A stretch of DNA of 64,000 nucleotides from assembly GCA_018436095.1 (NCBI GenBank), contig JAHDMJ010000023.1, positions 20,412 to 84,411 of the forward strand. The letters run 5' to 3'. The stretch is from Clostridia bacterium. Its GTDB lineage: Bacteria > Bacillota > Peptococcia > DRI-13 > UBA5745. The notes beneath the pieces are model-generated. The model was given only the letters and a program-made list of their open reading frames with translations. It did no database searches and was not told the DNA's origin. This document shows positions 46,058 to 54,756 of the stretch, one piece after another. Position numbers and translations under genes: made by a program. The first letter of the stretch is position 1; the number at the start of each line of letters is the position of its first letter.

Positions 46058-49000
46058 TTACGGTGGCGGAGCAAGACTGATGATACCTCCCGTCAGGCTG
46101 CGGTAGAAGGGGTAGGTCCTGGCGGAATCGGCTCCCTGGACATCAACGGCGGCGGTACAGGCAAGGATGTCGGCGCCGTTGTTCCGGTCAACAAAGCCGG
46201 AAGCGTAGCCCTTGGGAGCTCTGACAACAGAAGCAGCCTGGCTGTCGGAAATCACATTGTTGGAATATAGGTTGTCGATGATAAAGCCTGCGGCATATCG
46301 ATCTATACCTTTAGCCAGAACCGTACCGGAAGCCCTGCAATCTTTAATACGTTTGCCGCTCCATTCCTGTATATAGGCAAAGCCTGCGGCATGGCCTGAT
46401 TCCGAAACCACATCGGCATGGGCGCTGCAATCGCTGGTGATGCCTACATTCCTGTAGACGAAGCCTGCAGCATGGCCTCTGCCCGCAGTGACCGTTGCAT
46501 TTTCAACGCCGGAGGCCTCAATAGTTCCCGAGGTTTGGCCCACAAAGCCGGTAGCATAGCCGCTTTCCGAAGCGGTTATGGTGGTATTTGCCACCCTGCC
46601 CCCTTTAATGGCCCTTTGATTTTCAATGGCAAAGCCTGCCGCATTGCCATTTTCCGAGGTTACGACTGTATGTTCAACCTTAGCGTCTTCAATAGCTCCC
46701 TGGCTGCCTTGCATCATTCCTACAAAGCCGGCCGCATAGCCGTTTACGGAAGAAACCGTCATATTCTTGACGGAGCAATTTTTGATGGCGCCGCCATTTT
46801 GACCTGCAAACCCCGCCACGTTGCCCCCCTGGCTGGTAATGCTGCCGGAGAGCACATGGCAGTTTTCAACGAGGCCGCCGTTGTTGTTGGCCAGCAGGGC
46901 TCCTGCAGGGTTCTGGGTGCTGTTGATGATGTCAATACCGGTAATACTAAGGTTTTTGATAATGGCGCCATTGTTGTTGGTAGTAAAAAGCGGTTTTTGA
47001 ATATTGTAAATCGTGTTGCCGCCGCCGTCGTAAACAGCGCCGGCGGTGTTGTTGCTGAAGCCTCCCGCCGATACGGTTTGGCCGGCTATTTCAAAGGAAG
47101 CGCCGGTTATGATGATATCATGGGTCTGTTTAAAATACCAGGCATCGCCGATGCGGTTGCGTGCAGCCAAATGTTCTTCAGTGCGGATATGTACCGGAGT
47201 ATCTTCGTTGGCCAAAATTTGGTCAGGTGATAGAGTGGCGCCAAAGAAGGGATTAAAGTAGAATTCCCGTTCCGTTTCGTTGTCCTGGATCTTTCGGCTG
47301 GCCTGATTGATGTGGGTAGCAAGATTTCCCGCATTGGCAATCGGATAAATATCAAGGTCCCGGTCGGCAAGATAAATAGGGGGATCAAGGGTTGTATGAC
47401 TCCAGCCTTCAATAGAGGGCGATTTCACATCGCTCTTTCCCGCCGCCACCGCCACTGCGTAGCCATAGAGATCAATGGTCTTTGTATTGTCATAGTCCAG
47501 GCTGTCCAGCAAAGCGCCGTCCTCGTCAAAACTATAGAAGCCCCAGGAGCCGTCGGTGTATTTTTCGTAATAAGACAGGCCGTAGGCCTTGCCGTTGACA
47601 AATGTGGGTTCACCCGGCTCAAACCGTTCCGGCCAATCACCGTAATATTCTGAGGTGACCATAGCAAAGGGATAGGCCTTACCCTGCAAAGCGGCAGCGT
47701 AGGGATGGCTCTTTCTCCAGTCATTGGACACGCCCCGGGCCAGCTCGTCATATTCGTAAGCAGTAACGCCGCTGGGAAGAGGCAAGGCCGGAGGGCCGCC
47801 ATAGGCGTTTTCCACCGTTGTATTGCCTGACTGGGAGAGGTAGCGTACATCCGTATAGACAGGATTTCCGCTGCCGGCCAAGGGGCCATAGGTCTGGCCG
47901 GCGCTTTTCCGGACGATGCCGCAAGCATAGGAATCCTTGAAGGCGGTAGGGGCTCCTGAACCGCTAAAATCGACTCCCACCAGGCCGCCAGCAGTATTTC
48001 CCGCCACATTGGAGGAGGAGAAGCTGAATTCAATGGCTGTAGAAAGGCTGCCTCCCACCAGGCCGCCGGCAAAGCTGCCGGAACCGGCAGCTTGCACCTC
48101 TCCGGAAGCATAGCAATTCTTGATTTGGCTGACCCGGACAGCCTGACCGATCAGGCCGCCGGCGTAGGTATTGCCCGCCGTGACGTTTACCGCCCCAAAG
48201 CATTGGCTTATGGAAACCGGGCCTTGAGCGTAGCCGATGAGGCCGCCGGCAGCTTGGTTTGCTCCCGCAACGAAGCCCCTGCCCCGGGCAGTTTGGTACG
48301 CACCACAATTGCGAATAGTGGAAGCTTGAATCACGTTGATGCTGCCTGCCAGGCTGCCGGCAGCCTGACTGCCCGTTACGGTACAGTCCACCAGACTCAA
48401 ATTTTGCAAGGTAATAGGAGTGGTAATGCTGCCAAAAAGACCGGAAATACCGCTGTTTATTTTAAAGTTCTTTAATGTGAAGGCCTGATTCGTGCCAAGC
48501 TTGCCATCTACCGTCAGGCCCAAAGCTGCTATATCAACAGGGGAGAAAAACTCAGGCATCCCGGCCCGGTGCTCTGCCCTGGGCAGCATCCAATCCCTGT
48601 GTTGCGCCTCCTCCGTGCCGCTGCGGAGCTTGGCCAAAATAGCAAAGTCCAGGTCGGCAGTCTGTACTGCAGAGGTGTTATCCTGCCGGTAATGGCGCAG
48701 GTTGCTGAGATGGCGCACATAGGCAAACTCCACTCCTTGCCTGTGCAGCAGGCCGCCGCTGGTAATATCCGCCGGGTATTTGGCGGCAAAAAGGCTGTTT
48801 TGGGTGCCCGCCGGAGCGTTACGGTAAAGTACCTTGCCGTCATAGAATAAGGAGGCGGTAACGGTAATATCGTCGCCGGTCATTAAGCCGGGAAACAGCT
48901 CCATAAAGGATAACCCCGGCGCCATGCTGTCCAGGACAATTTCCAGGGAATAGCTGTTGTCGGTACCGGTTTCGGCAAACACCGCCGCTTTCAGGCGGTC

Positions 49001-49747
49001 ATCCCTGGCCCCTTCGCCATCGGCTTGGATAACGAAGGTATTGCTATGCTCATCTTCCAATCTGATTTCTGCCAGTACCTTTTGAGGATTGGTAAAAGCA
49101 TCCTTGCCGACGGCAGGGTAAGCAAGCGTGAAGTAAAGATCCTCTTTATTGATTAGAGTCAGGCTGTCCTTGCCCTGGGGCGGCAATTCTTCCCCGGGGG
49201 ATGTGGAGGACTGGGCCAGGCCCCCGTAATACCCAATGCCCATCTGCGCCCGCCGCCGGCGGTCGTCATGGCCGCCCAGTTCATCCCTCAACCTTTTAAC
49301 ATCGGAATAGGTCAGCGCAGGTATAGCATAATAGACATCGGTGACGTCGCCGGTAACCGGATTCAGGTAAACCACGGACTCACCGGGCAAAGTACCCATC
49401 AGTCCGCTGATGCCCGAGTCCGCGCCCAACAAAGTCTCAATATCCTCCGATATGACATAGTATAAAATTTTGCCCGAAGGATCTCCCGCTTCCTCCTGCA
49501 GTCCGCCGCCCAGTGATAAGTCTGCCAGTCTCCGGGAGGCCTTCAGGCCCGTCAAATTATTCTGGACAGAGAGAAAAATCTCCCGGGCCGTGCCGTCCAA
49601 TTCCATCAGACTGAGTCCCTGCCGCATTTGCGCCAGGCTGGGGATGGCAAGGGCAAAGGCAATAGCCAAAATTGCCAGAACAACCAGCAACTCTATCGTA
49701 GTAAAACCGCGGCGGCGGTTGCCCTTTTCCTCTGTTATTCTGTACAT
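46058..49747 (-). CDS. Giant prepilin with GLUG-type repeats
   Basis: The protein has 1229 residues, about eight times a normal pilin. The leader ends NRRRG before FTTIELLVVLAILAIAFALAIPSL, a canonical prepilin helix with Glu5. Two long repeat regions follow (about 410-640 and 920-1231). They are built of units of about 25-35 residues such as AGGLIGQAVRVSQIKNCYASG and NGYAAGFVGMM, the GLUG motif of bacterial surface adhesins, likely a beta-helix. A middle region (about 640-900) has domain-like segments. The ATG at 49747 is preferred because AAGGGG lies 6 nt before it. As first gene of the operon, it may be a tip adhesin. Confidence 0.85.
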   Translation of the reverse strand: MYRITEEKGNRRRGFTTIELLVVLAILAIAFALAIPSLAQMRQGLSLMELDGTAREIFLSVQNNLTGLKASRRLADLSLGGGLQEEAGDPSGKILYYVISEDIETLLGADSGISGLMGTLPGESVVYLNPVTGDVTDVYYAIPALTYSDVKRLRDELGGHDDRRRRAQMGIGYYGGLAQSSTSPGEELPPQGKDSLTLINKEDLYFTLAYPAVGKDAFTNPQKVLAEIRLEDEHSNTFVIQADGEGARDDRLKAAVFAETGTDNSYSLEIVLDSMAPGLSFMELFPGLMTGDDITVTASLFYDGKVLYRNAPAGTQNSLFAAKYPADITSGGLLHRQGVEFAYVRHLSNLRHYRQDNTSAVQTADLDFAILAKLRSGTEEAQHRDWMLPRAEHRAGMPEFFSPVDIAALGLTVDGKLGTNQAFTLKNFKINSGISGLFGSITTPITLQNLSLVDCTVTGSQAAGSLAGSINVIQASTIRNCGAYQTARGRGFVAGANQAAGGLIGYAQGPVSISQCFGAVNVTAGNTYAGGLIGQAVRVSQIKNCYASGEVQAAGSGSFAGGLVGGSLSTAIEFSFSSSNVAGNTAGGLVGVDFSGSGAPTAFKDSYACGIVRKSAGQTYGPLAGSGNPVYTDVRYLSQSGNTTVENAYGGPPALPLPSGVTAYEYDELARGVSNDWRKSHPYAAALQGKAYPFAMVTSEYYGDWPERFEPGEPTFVNGKAYGLSYYEKYTDGSWGFYSFDEDGALLDSLDYDNTKTIDLYGYAVAVAAGKSDVKSPSIEGWSHTTLDPPIYLADRDLDIYPIANAGNLATHINQASRKIQDNETEREFYFNPFFGATLSPDQILANEDTPVHIRTEEHLAARNRIGDAWYFKQTHDIIITGASFEIAGQTVSAGGFSNNTAGAVYDGGGNTIYNIQKPLFTTNNNGAIIKNLSITGIDIINSTQNPAGALLANNNGGLVENCHVLSGSITSQGGNVAGFAGQNGGAIKNCSVKNMTVSSVNGYAAGFVGMMQGSQGAIEDAKVEHTVVTSENGNAAGFAIENQRAIKGGRVANTTITASESGYATGFVGQTSGTIEASGVENATVTAGRGHAAGFVYRNVGITSDCSAHADVVSESGHAAGFAYIQEWSGKRIKDCRASGTVLAKGIDRYAAGFIIDNLYSNNVISDSQAASVVRAPKGYASGFVDRNNGADILACTAAVDVQGADSARTYPFYRSLTGGIISLAPPP

Positions 49748-49843
49748 CAGCATCCCCTTTATATTGCAAAAGGCCGTAATATTCTGCCGGCATTCCTTAT
49801 TCTTCCACCGGCCCTATCCCGAAAAAGCTATTTAGTGTTCTTT

Positions 49844-49872
49844 ATTGTACTAATAAACTTGCCTATTGTCAC
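49844..49872 (-). promoter_or_regulatory. Promoter of the pilus operon
   Basis: On the minus strand GTGACA, 17 bp and TACAAT. The -10 side reads TTTATTAGTACAAT and the -35 side TGACAAT, identical to the promoter of the exopolysaccharide operon at 58670-58698. Predicted start near 49837 gives a leader of about 90 nt. Confidence 0.65.
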
Positions 49873-49890
49873 TATAAAAAACTTGACAAA

Positions 49891-49933
49891 GGGTGCCTCT
49901 GACGAGTCTTTTTCAGACTCATTTGAGACACCC
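49891..49933 (-). terminator. Terminator of the exopolysaccharide operon
   Basis: Two nested stems are seen: GGGTG-CTC / GAG-CACCC outside and GAGTCT / AGACTC inside. It lies 11 bp after the GH18-like gene stop. T residues follow on the minus strand (TTTG) and on the plus strand (TTTTAT), so it may work both ways. Confidence 0.7.
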
Positions 49934-49943
49934 CTTTTATAGC

Positions 49944-50969
49944 TTATTCCAGGCGCCAAAGGGCAATGCCGCAATCCCCTTGGTCCTTTAACAAACCGGT
50001 CCAATGTTCCAGAGTGGCGCTATCGGCATACCATACCTGGCGGACCGTATTTCCCTGTTGATACGAGAAAGTAAGAGCCTGGCTGGCCGGGTCCCGGCGG
50101 ACTTCAGCCTTTTGCCGCACCACCAAGGCCATAGCCTCCCGCTTCGTCAAAGCAGAGGCTTGATCGCCGGACCAGTCAAAGCCGCCGCTGGCAAGAGCGA
50201 AGGTCCTCCTGCCTGGCAAAGCCGCCGCCTTTCGCGCCAATTCCAGCAAAAATTCATCATTGGCTTTAGGTCCCGGCAGACTGCCGGGGCCGTGGAGATT
50301 ATAGCACATGACAACGTATTCCGGTCCTTCAGGAAAATCCAAGGCCTCAAAGGGAATGCCCGGCTCCAGCACAACCCGAAGGGAGAGGCCTTGCTCCGCC
50401 GCCGCCAAAGAAAGCCGGCTGATGAAGTCTAAAAAATATTGCCACAAAACCATATCCTTACGGATGGCTTCATAATCGATTTCAATGCCGTCGTAGCCTC
50501 CTGCCTCAGCCAGAGCCAGAATCTGAGCAATATGGGCCTTTTGGTCTTCTTCGTCGGCCAGCAGTTCATAGAGCAATTGCTTATCTTTGAGGACTGAGCC
50601 GCCCCCCGGGAGAAGCCTGTCGTTTACCACCGTAAGATAGCTGGCCGGGGCTGCTGCGGCCTTTCCCGCGCCTGTGTCCTCCCCTGCCCCTGCCATCTTC
50701 TCCCGTAATTGCTCGATAGCAGGAGGGATAAACAGCTGATTTTCGGCATCAAAATAAGCGGCAAAGTACTGCAAGCTTACCAGTTGCCCGCCCAGCTCCT
50801 CAATACCCCGGAGGGCTCCCTCCATATCCCAGTAGACTATCCAGGCCGAAAGCTCCGGGGACTGCCGGGGTTGGGATAATGGAGGAGCCGGGGTGTGTTT
50901 TTGCATTTGAAAGTTGATAAAAAGGTAAATAAAAAGCAAAATCAAGATTACAGACAGCTTCTTTGCCAT
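49944..50969 (-). CDS. GH18-like glycoside hydrolase, membrane anchored
   Basis: The protein has 341 residues. An N-terminal helix (about 5-20) is a signal anchor. The TIM-barrel domain carries GYDGIEIDYEAI, the DxxDxE catalytic motif of GH18 enzymes, then VVMCYNLHGPG and a C-terminal VWYADSATLEHW. This resembles spore-cortex or chitinase-like GH18 proteins. Last gene of the exopolysaccharide operon, starting 14 bp after the previous stop, with AGGAG before the ATG at 50969. It may trim or release a GlcNAc-containing polymer. Confidence 0.85.
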   Translation of the reverse strand: MAKKLSVILILLFIYLFINFQMQKHTPAPPLSQPRQSPELSAWIVYWDMEGALRGIEELGGQLVSLQYFAAYFDAENQLFIPPAIEQLREKMAGAGEDTGAGKAAAAPASYLTVVNDRLLPGGGSVLKDKQLLYELLADEEDQKAHIAQILALAEAGGYDGIEIDYEAIRKDMVLWQYFLDFISRLSLAAAEQGLSLRVVLEPGIPFEALDFPEGPEYVVMCYNLHGPGSLPGPKANDEFLLELARKAAALPGRRTFALASGGFDWSGDQASALTKREAMALVVRQKAEVRRDPASQALTFSYQQGNTVRQVWYADSATLEHWTGLLKDQGDCGIALWRLE

Positions 50970-50982
50970 AATTACTCCTATA

Positions 50983-52914
50983 TTATAGGGCTTTGACAAA
51001 CCAATCGATCAAGCCATGCCAGCCGCCGGCAATAGCAGCCAGGATGCCCTCTGCTCTTCCCGGCCCGGCCTTAAAGAGCATCTCGCCGCCCTGATCCGTG
51101 ACCATGATATTACGAAATATACCGTCATACACGTCGTCCGTTAAGTTCCTCTGGCTGTATTTCTGAAAACTGGACCGGGACTCCAGCACCAGATCACCTG
51201 AAGGGGCACACCGGACGGGCAGCTCCGCCACTGCCGAAATGCCATCCACCGTCACCGAAAGCCGCTGTCCTTGCAGGGTTATGGACAGTTCCTTCTTTTG
51301 GCTTTCATTTAAGTCAAGATTGGGGATATATTCCTCAGCGCCCTGGGCCACAGAGGCAGCCTGCCTTTGCTGGGCCTCAGCCAATTGCCGGGCTGTATCT
51401 GCGGCTGCCCCCGCCTGCTCCGCATACTTTAAAGCCATCTGCAGCCTGCCGATTTCCGCCTGCTTTTTGTCCTCAGGCACCGACACCGGAGGCACCCCCC
51501 CAATACTATCCAAGCTTTGGCTGAATAACTCCTGCTGCTTTCCCTCCTCTGCCTGGGTAATAACCAGATGTTTATCTTCCAGGGCAATCCGGAGGTAATT
51601 GTCCAGGGCCTTATCAGAGCGCAGCAGCACCGCCTGGGAACCCAAGGCATTACCCTCCAGTTTAAGAGACAGGGAGATGTCGCCAAATTCCTCACTGTCC
51701 TTTAGCCGCAAGATGCCGGTCCCGGCAGGCAGAGAGGTCAAAATAATCGAATCGCTGGTAAATTCCGCTGCCCCTTCCGAGGCAGTCCATAGAGCAGCCT
51801 GCCGCTGATTGCCCAGCACAAAGGCCATGTCCTGGCCGGTATCGTCCCAAATCCGCATCAGCAAATGGTTGACGGGCCAATGAGCTTGAGGCTGCATACG
51901 GGTAAGGTCATAAGGGGAACTGCTTCTGTCGTTATGGGAACCACCCTCCCGGTTGATGTTCATGGCAAATAAGCGATAAATGTTTTCGGCATTTACCTGG
52001 CTGGCTCTTTCGTTGGTGCCAAACTGCCCTGTATTGGAATGCATTAAAGCATAGAAAGCCGGCAACTCCCCCAGTTCCTTCTTATATATGCTTTCCATCA
52101 GCCCATAATCTTTATCGATACGGGCCTTCATTTCCTCATAGCTTTCCTTGGGCACTCCATATTCATCCCGCAGGTAATCCATCAGATAATGGTCGTATTT
52201 CCGGTTAAGGTAAGGAGCCATCATGGAAAACTCCAGGGAATCAAGCTCTCCTAGATAGTAGCCGTAACGGTCAAAAACATTAATAAAGGCCAAACGGTAA
52301 CCATTGGTCCCCGTTTCCCAAAAGGTGCTGTCCACCATGCTCTTTATATTCCCGGGGCTGAGAAATTTAGGATCCTTCTTTTCAAATTTATCCCCATAGG
52401 AAAACATGGTTGCAATAGCATTATGTTTTTCCATAATTTTTTGTGAAAAAATCGCGGTATCCCGCCGGCCGTCTTCAAAGAGCAGCAATAAAGCCTTTTC
52501 AGGCAAGGGCTTGCCCTCCCGGTAATAAGCCAATACCTCCTGTTGGCTTACGGTTACATAGCCGGAATCCCGCAAAGCCTTGATATGCCGCTCCAATTGC
52601 TTGACGCCGATGAGGGTTTCCGTCCCCTTTCTGTCCACCCCAAAATAGGAGATGGCCAAAAATCCATGGTCGGGAGCATCCGGCGGCAGCGGGGCGTAAG
52701 GCTGATAATAGGCTGCGGAAAACAGTCCTTTCAGCAGAAAAAAGGCCAGGCCCAGCAGCACTATAACTTGAAAAATACCGCGCCGCCGCTTTCTGCCCTC
52801 TTTTTCAGGCAGGTATCGCTTGCTCTTCTCTATCCTCTTCGCCTCCCTTTTTACGTTTCGCCGCCGCTTTTTTGCCTCTGCCCAACCGCCGCTCCTTTTG
52901 CTGTTGGCAAGCAA
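50983..52914 (-). CDS. Membrane-anchored polysaccharide deacetylase-like protein
   Basis: The protein has about 643 residues. A very basic cytoplasmic N-terminus (1-46), a membrane helix (about 47-66) and an extracytoplasmic NodB-like region (about 80-330; LLLLFEDGRRDTAIFSQKIMEKHNAIATMF) precede a C-terminal beta-rich, carbohydrate-binding-like domain (about 375-610). The usual TFDDG becomes LFEDG, keeping the second Asp. The start is uncertain: a TTG at 52914 with GGAGG close before it is the only good one, giving a 110-bp overlap with the glycosyltransferase gene. It probably deacetylates the nascent polymer. Confidence 0.72.
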   Translation of the reverse strand: MLANSKRSGGWAEAKKRRRNVKREAKRIEKSKRYLPEKEGRKRRRGIFQVIVLLGLAFFLLKGLFSAAYYQPYAPLPPDAPDHGFLAISYFGVDRKGTETLIGVKQLERHIKALRDSGYVTVSQQEVLAYYREGKPLPEKALLLLFEDGRRDTAIFSQKIMEKHNAIATMFSYGDKFEKKDPKFLSPGNIKSMVDSTFWETGTNGYRLAFINVFDRYGYYLGELDSLEFSMMAPYLNRKYDHYLMDYLRDEYGVPKESYEEMKARIDKDYGLMESIYKKELGELPAFYALMHSNTGQFGTNERASQVNAENIYRLFAMNINREGGSHNDRSSSPYDLTRMQPQAHWPVNHLLMRIWDDTGQDMAFVLGNQRQAALWTASEGAAEFTSDSIILTSLPAGTGILRLKDSEEFGDISLSLKLEGNALGSQAVLLRSDKALDNYLRIALEDKHLVITQAEEGKQQELFSQSLDSIGGVPPVSVPEDKKQAEIGRLQMALKYAEQAGAAADTARQLAEAQQRQAASVAQGAEEYIPNLDLNESQKKELSITLQGQRLSVTVDGISAVAELPVRCAPSGDLVLESRSSFQKYSQRNLTDDVYDGIFRNIMVTDQGGEMLFKAGPGRAEGILAAIAGGWHGLIDWFVKAL

Positions 52915-54724
52915 TATCCTCCGGCGTCATGCGGGTGCCCCAGGTAGATTTCCAGAAGGTAAACCAGGCCACCGGCATTTGCCACAACAGCACCGCTTCA
53001 TAGAAAATACAAAAGACCATCCCAAAAAGCCAAGTGGAGCTTTTTTTTAAGAACAGCTGGACAACGCTCATCAACAAAGCCATCATCAGCATCCCCACCA
53101 AAAAGGTGGTGGGAAAAACGCGATGGGCAAGGGGCACGTACAGCATATTATAGAACACCACTACCGGCGCCGCCACAGGCACCAGCAGCCCAATGTAAAA
53201 CAGAAGAGCCGCAAAGGGTTCCTTCCGCCACATGAAGCGTCCGGCTACAATGGATTCCCGCAGCCAGGACCGCTTCCAGCGCATCTGCTGCCGCAAAAAA
53301 ACCTTATAGCGGTTAGGTACCACCGTAGAGCAGACAGCAGTATCCTGATAGCTTGTCCGGTGTTTATTTAACACAAAGTTCGTCATGCTCCGGTCATCGC
53401 CGAAGGTAGCCCTCCTGCCAAAAAACTTCTGATTAAGCCATTGATCCATATGCTCAATAACGATCTCCTTGCGGTAGCAGGCTAACGGCCCGGAAAGGCA
53501 GGTTACCGCGTCAAATAGCGATTCTGCGGCCTTCATCATCCGAAAAGCGATATAATACCGGACCGCCTGCATTTTTGTCAGCACATTGGTATAAGTATTA
53601 GCCACATCCGTACGTCCTGATACGCCGCCTATTTTCGGATCCTGAAAAGGCATAACTAAGTTGCGGACGGCATAGGGGTCCAAAAAGCTGTCGGAATCCA
53701 CGAAAACCACCAACTCATGTTTAGCCGCCCTGGTTCCCCGGGCCAGGGCATGGCGCTTGCCTAAATTTTGGGGCTGCACAAAATATTTCACTCTATGGCC
53801 GGTATTGTAGCGGGCCCCTTCCCGGCGGAGCCGTTCAATGATCTCCCTGATCTTTGCCGCCGATTGATCGTTGGAGCAATCATCCACCACAATAACCTCC
53901 AGCTTATCGGCAGGATAGTCCTGATCGACACAGCTGACAATGGTGCGCTGAATCCACTCCTCTTCATTGAAGCAGGGAATGATTATGCTCACGCCTGGCG
54001 TAAAGTCGGGATTGATAGGCACAGGCCGGTAAAAGGCTCCAAAAAGATAGCGGCTCAACAAAAACAGGGCGGTGATAATGCTGTAGAGATAGAGCACCTT
54101 GTTGAATTTGAAATAAATAACGCTTTCTGCCCGCATCAAAAGGATGAAGCCCACAATAAAGAACAGCAGCAGGCTGGAAACAGCCAGGGCATTACGGTTT
54201 TTATGAGCGGCAGCGTATTTGTTCAAATCCTGGGCGAAAACCAGGCCGCAGAAAAAGCGGCCATCGCTATCCTGAAACATCCGCACAACTTTGGCCGACA
54301 GCTTGACCCGCATCTCGTAGCCCTCCGGCATAACGCCGGCGGCAATGCGAAACTTCAGCCGCAACTCCCCGGCCGCCTCTTGCAGCAGCTTCCCCGCGGC
54401 CTGGTCAGGCAAACGCAGCATCAGACCGGTGTCAGAAATATCTACGCTTTCCGCCTGGATCTCTTTTTTCGTACCATCGGCCAGCCGGCAAAAAACCCGG
54501 ACCCGGCTGCCGGTCCGGTAGCGGGTACCGGCCCTCTTTTTCAGTATCCGTTCAACAAAACCGCCGCCTGCCGGCCCTGGATGCTCTTGACCCCGGCGGT
54601 CTGCATTGCTTCTTTGGCCTTGCCCGTCGGGCACATTGGCCAAGAGACGCCTGTCTTCTTTGGCAGCCGGCAAAACATTGGCAATATGCTCTTTTCTTTT
54701 GAAGATTTTATCTAATCCACTCAT
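52805..54724 (-). CDS. Processive family 2 glycosyltransferase (HAS/NodC/PgaC-like) with N-terminal PilZ domain
   Basis: This is a membrane synthase of 639 residues. A PilZ domain (about 65-168) has both c-di-GMP motifs: RTGSR (70-74) and DISDTG (95-100). Two helices follow (about 180-230). The catalytic domain has VVDDCSND (280-286), DSDS (343-346), SGPLACYRKE, GDDRSMTNF (442-450) and QQMRW (479-483), the full set of a processive beta-glycosyltransferase like hyaluronan or chitin synthases. More helices and a basic tail end it. The ATG at 54724 has GGGGAG upstream. It should polymerise and export the polysaccharide when c-di-GMP is bound. Confidence 0.92.
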   Translation of the reverse strand: MSGLDKIFKRKEHIANVLPAAKEDRRLLANVPDGQGQRSNADRRGQEHPGPAGGGFVERILKKRAGTRYRTGSRVRVFCRLADGTKKEIQAESVDISDTGLMLRLPDQAAGKLLQEAAGELRLKFRIAAGVMPEGYEMRVKLSAKVVRMFQDSDGRFFCGLVFAQDLNKYAAAHKNRNALAVSSLLLFFIVGFILLMRAESVIYFKFNKVLYLYSIITALFLLSRYLFGAFYRPVPINPDFTPGVSIIIPCFNEEEWIQRTIVSCVDQDYPADKLEVIVVDDCSNDQSAAKIREIIERLRREGARYNTGHRVKYFVQPQNLGKRHALARGTRAAKHELVVFVDSDSFLDPYAVRNLVMPFQDPKIGGVSGRTDVANTYTNVLTKMQAVRYYIAFRMMKAAESLFDAVTCLSGPLACYRKEIVIEHMDQWLNQKFFGRRATFGDDRSMTNFVLNKHRTSYQDTAVCSTVVPNRYKVFLRQQMRWKRSWLRESIVAGRFMWRKEPFAALLFYIGLLVPVAAPVVVFYNMLYVPLAHRVFPTTFLVGMLMMALLMSVVQLFLKKSSTWLFGMVFCIFYEAVLLWQMPVAWFTFWKSTWGTRMTPEDIACQQQKERRLGRGKKAAAKRKKGGEEDREEQAIPA

Positions 54725-54756
54725 GCAAGCTCCCCTTTTTTCCCGGGCCAATGAGG

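Noticed and set aside
36933..49747. Complete type IVa pilus with retraction
   Set aside because: No PilT-like ATPase and no secretin are in the window. The locus may be an extension-only pilus or the missing genes may lie elsewhere.
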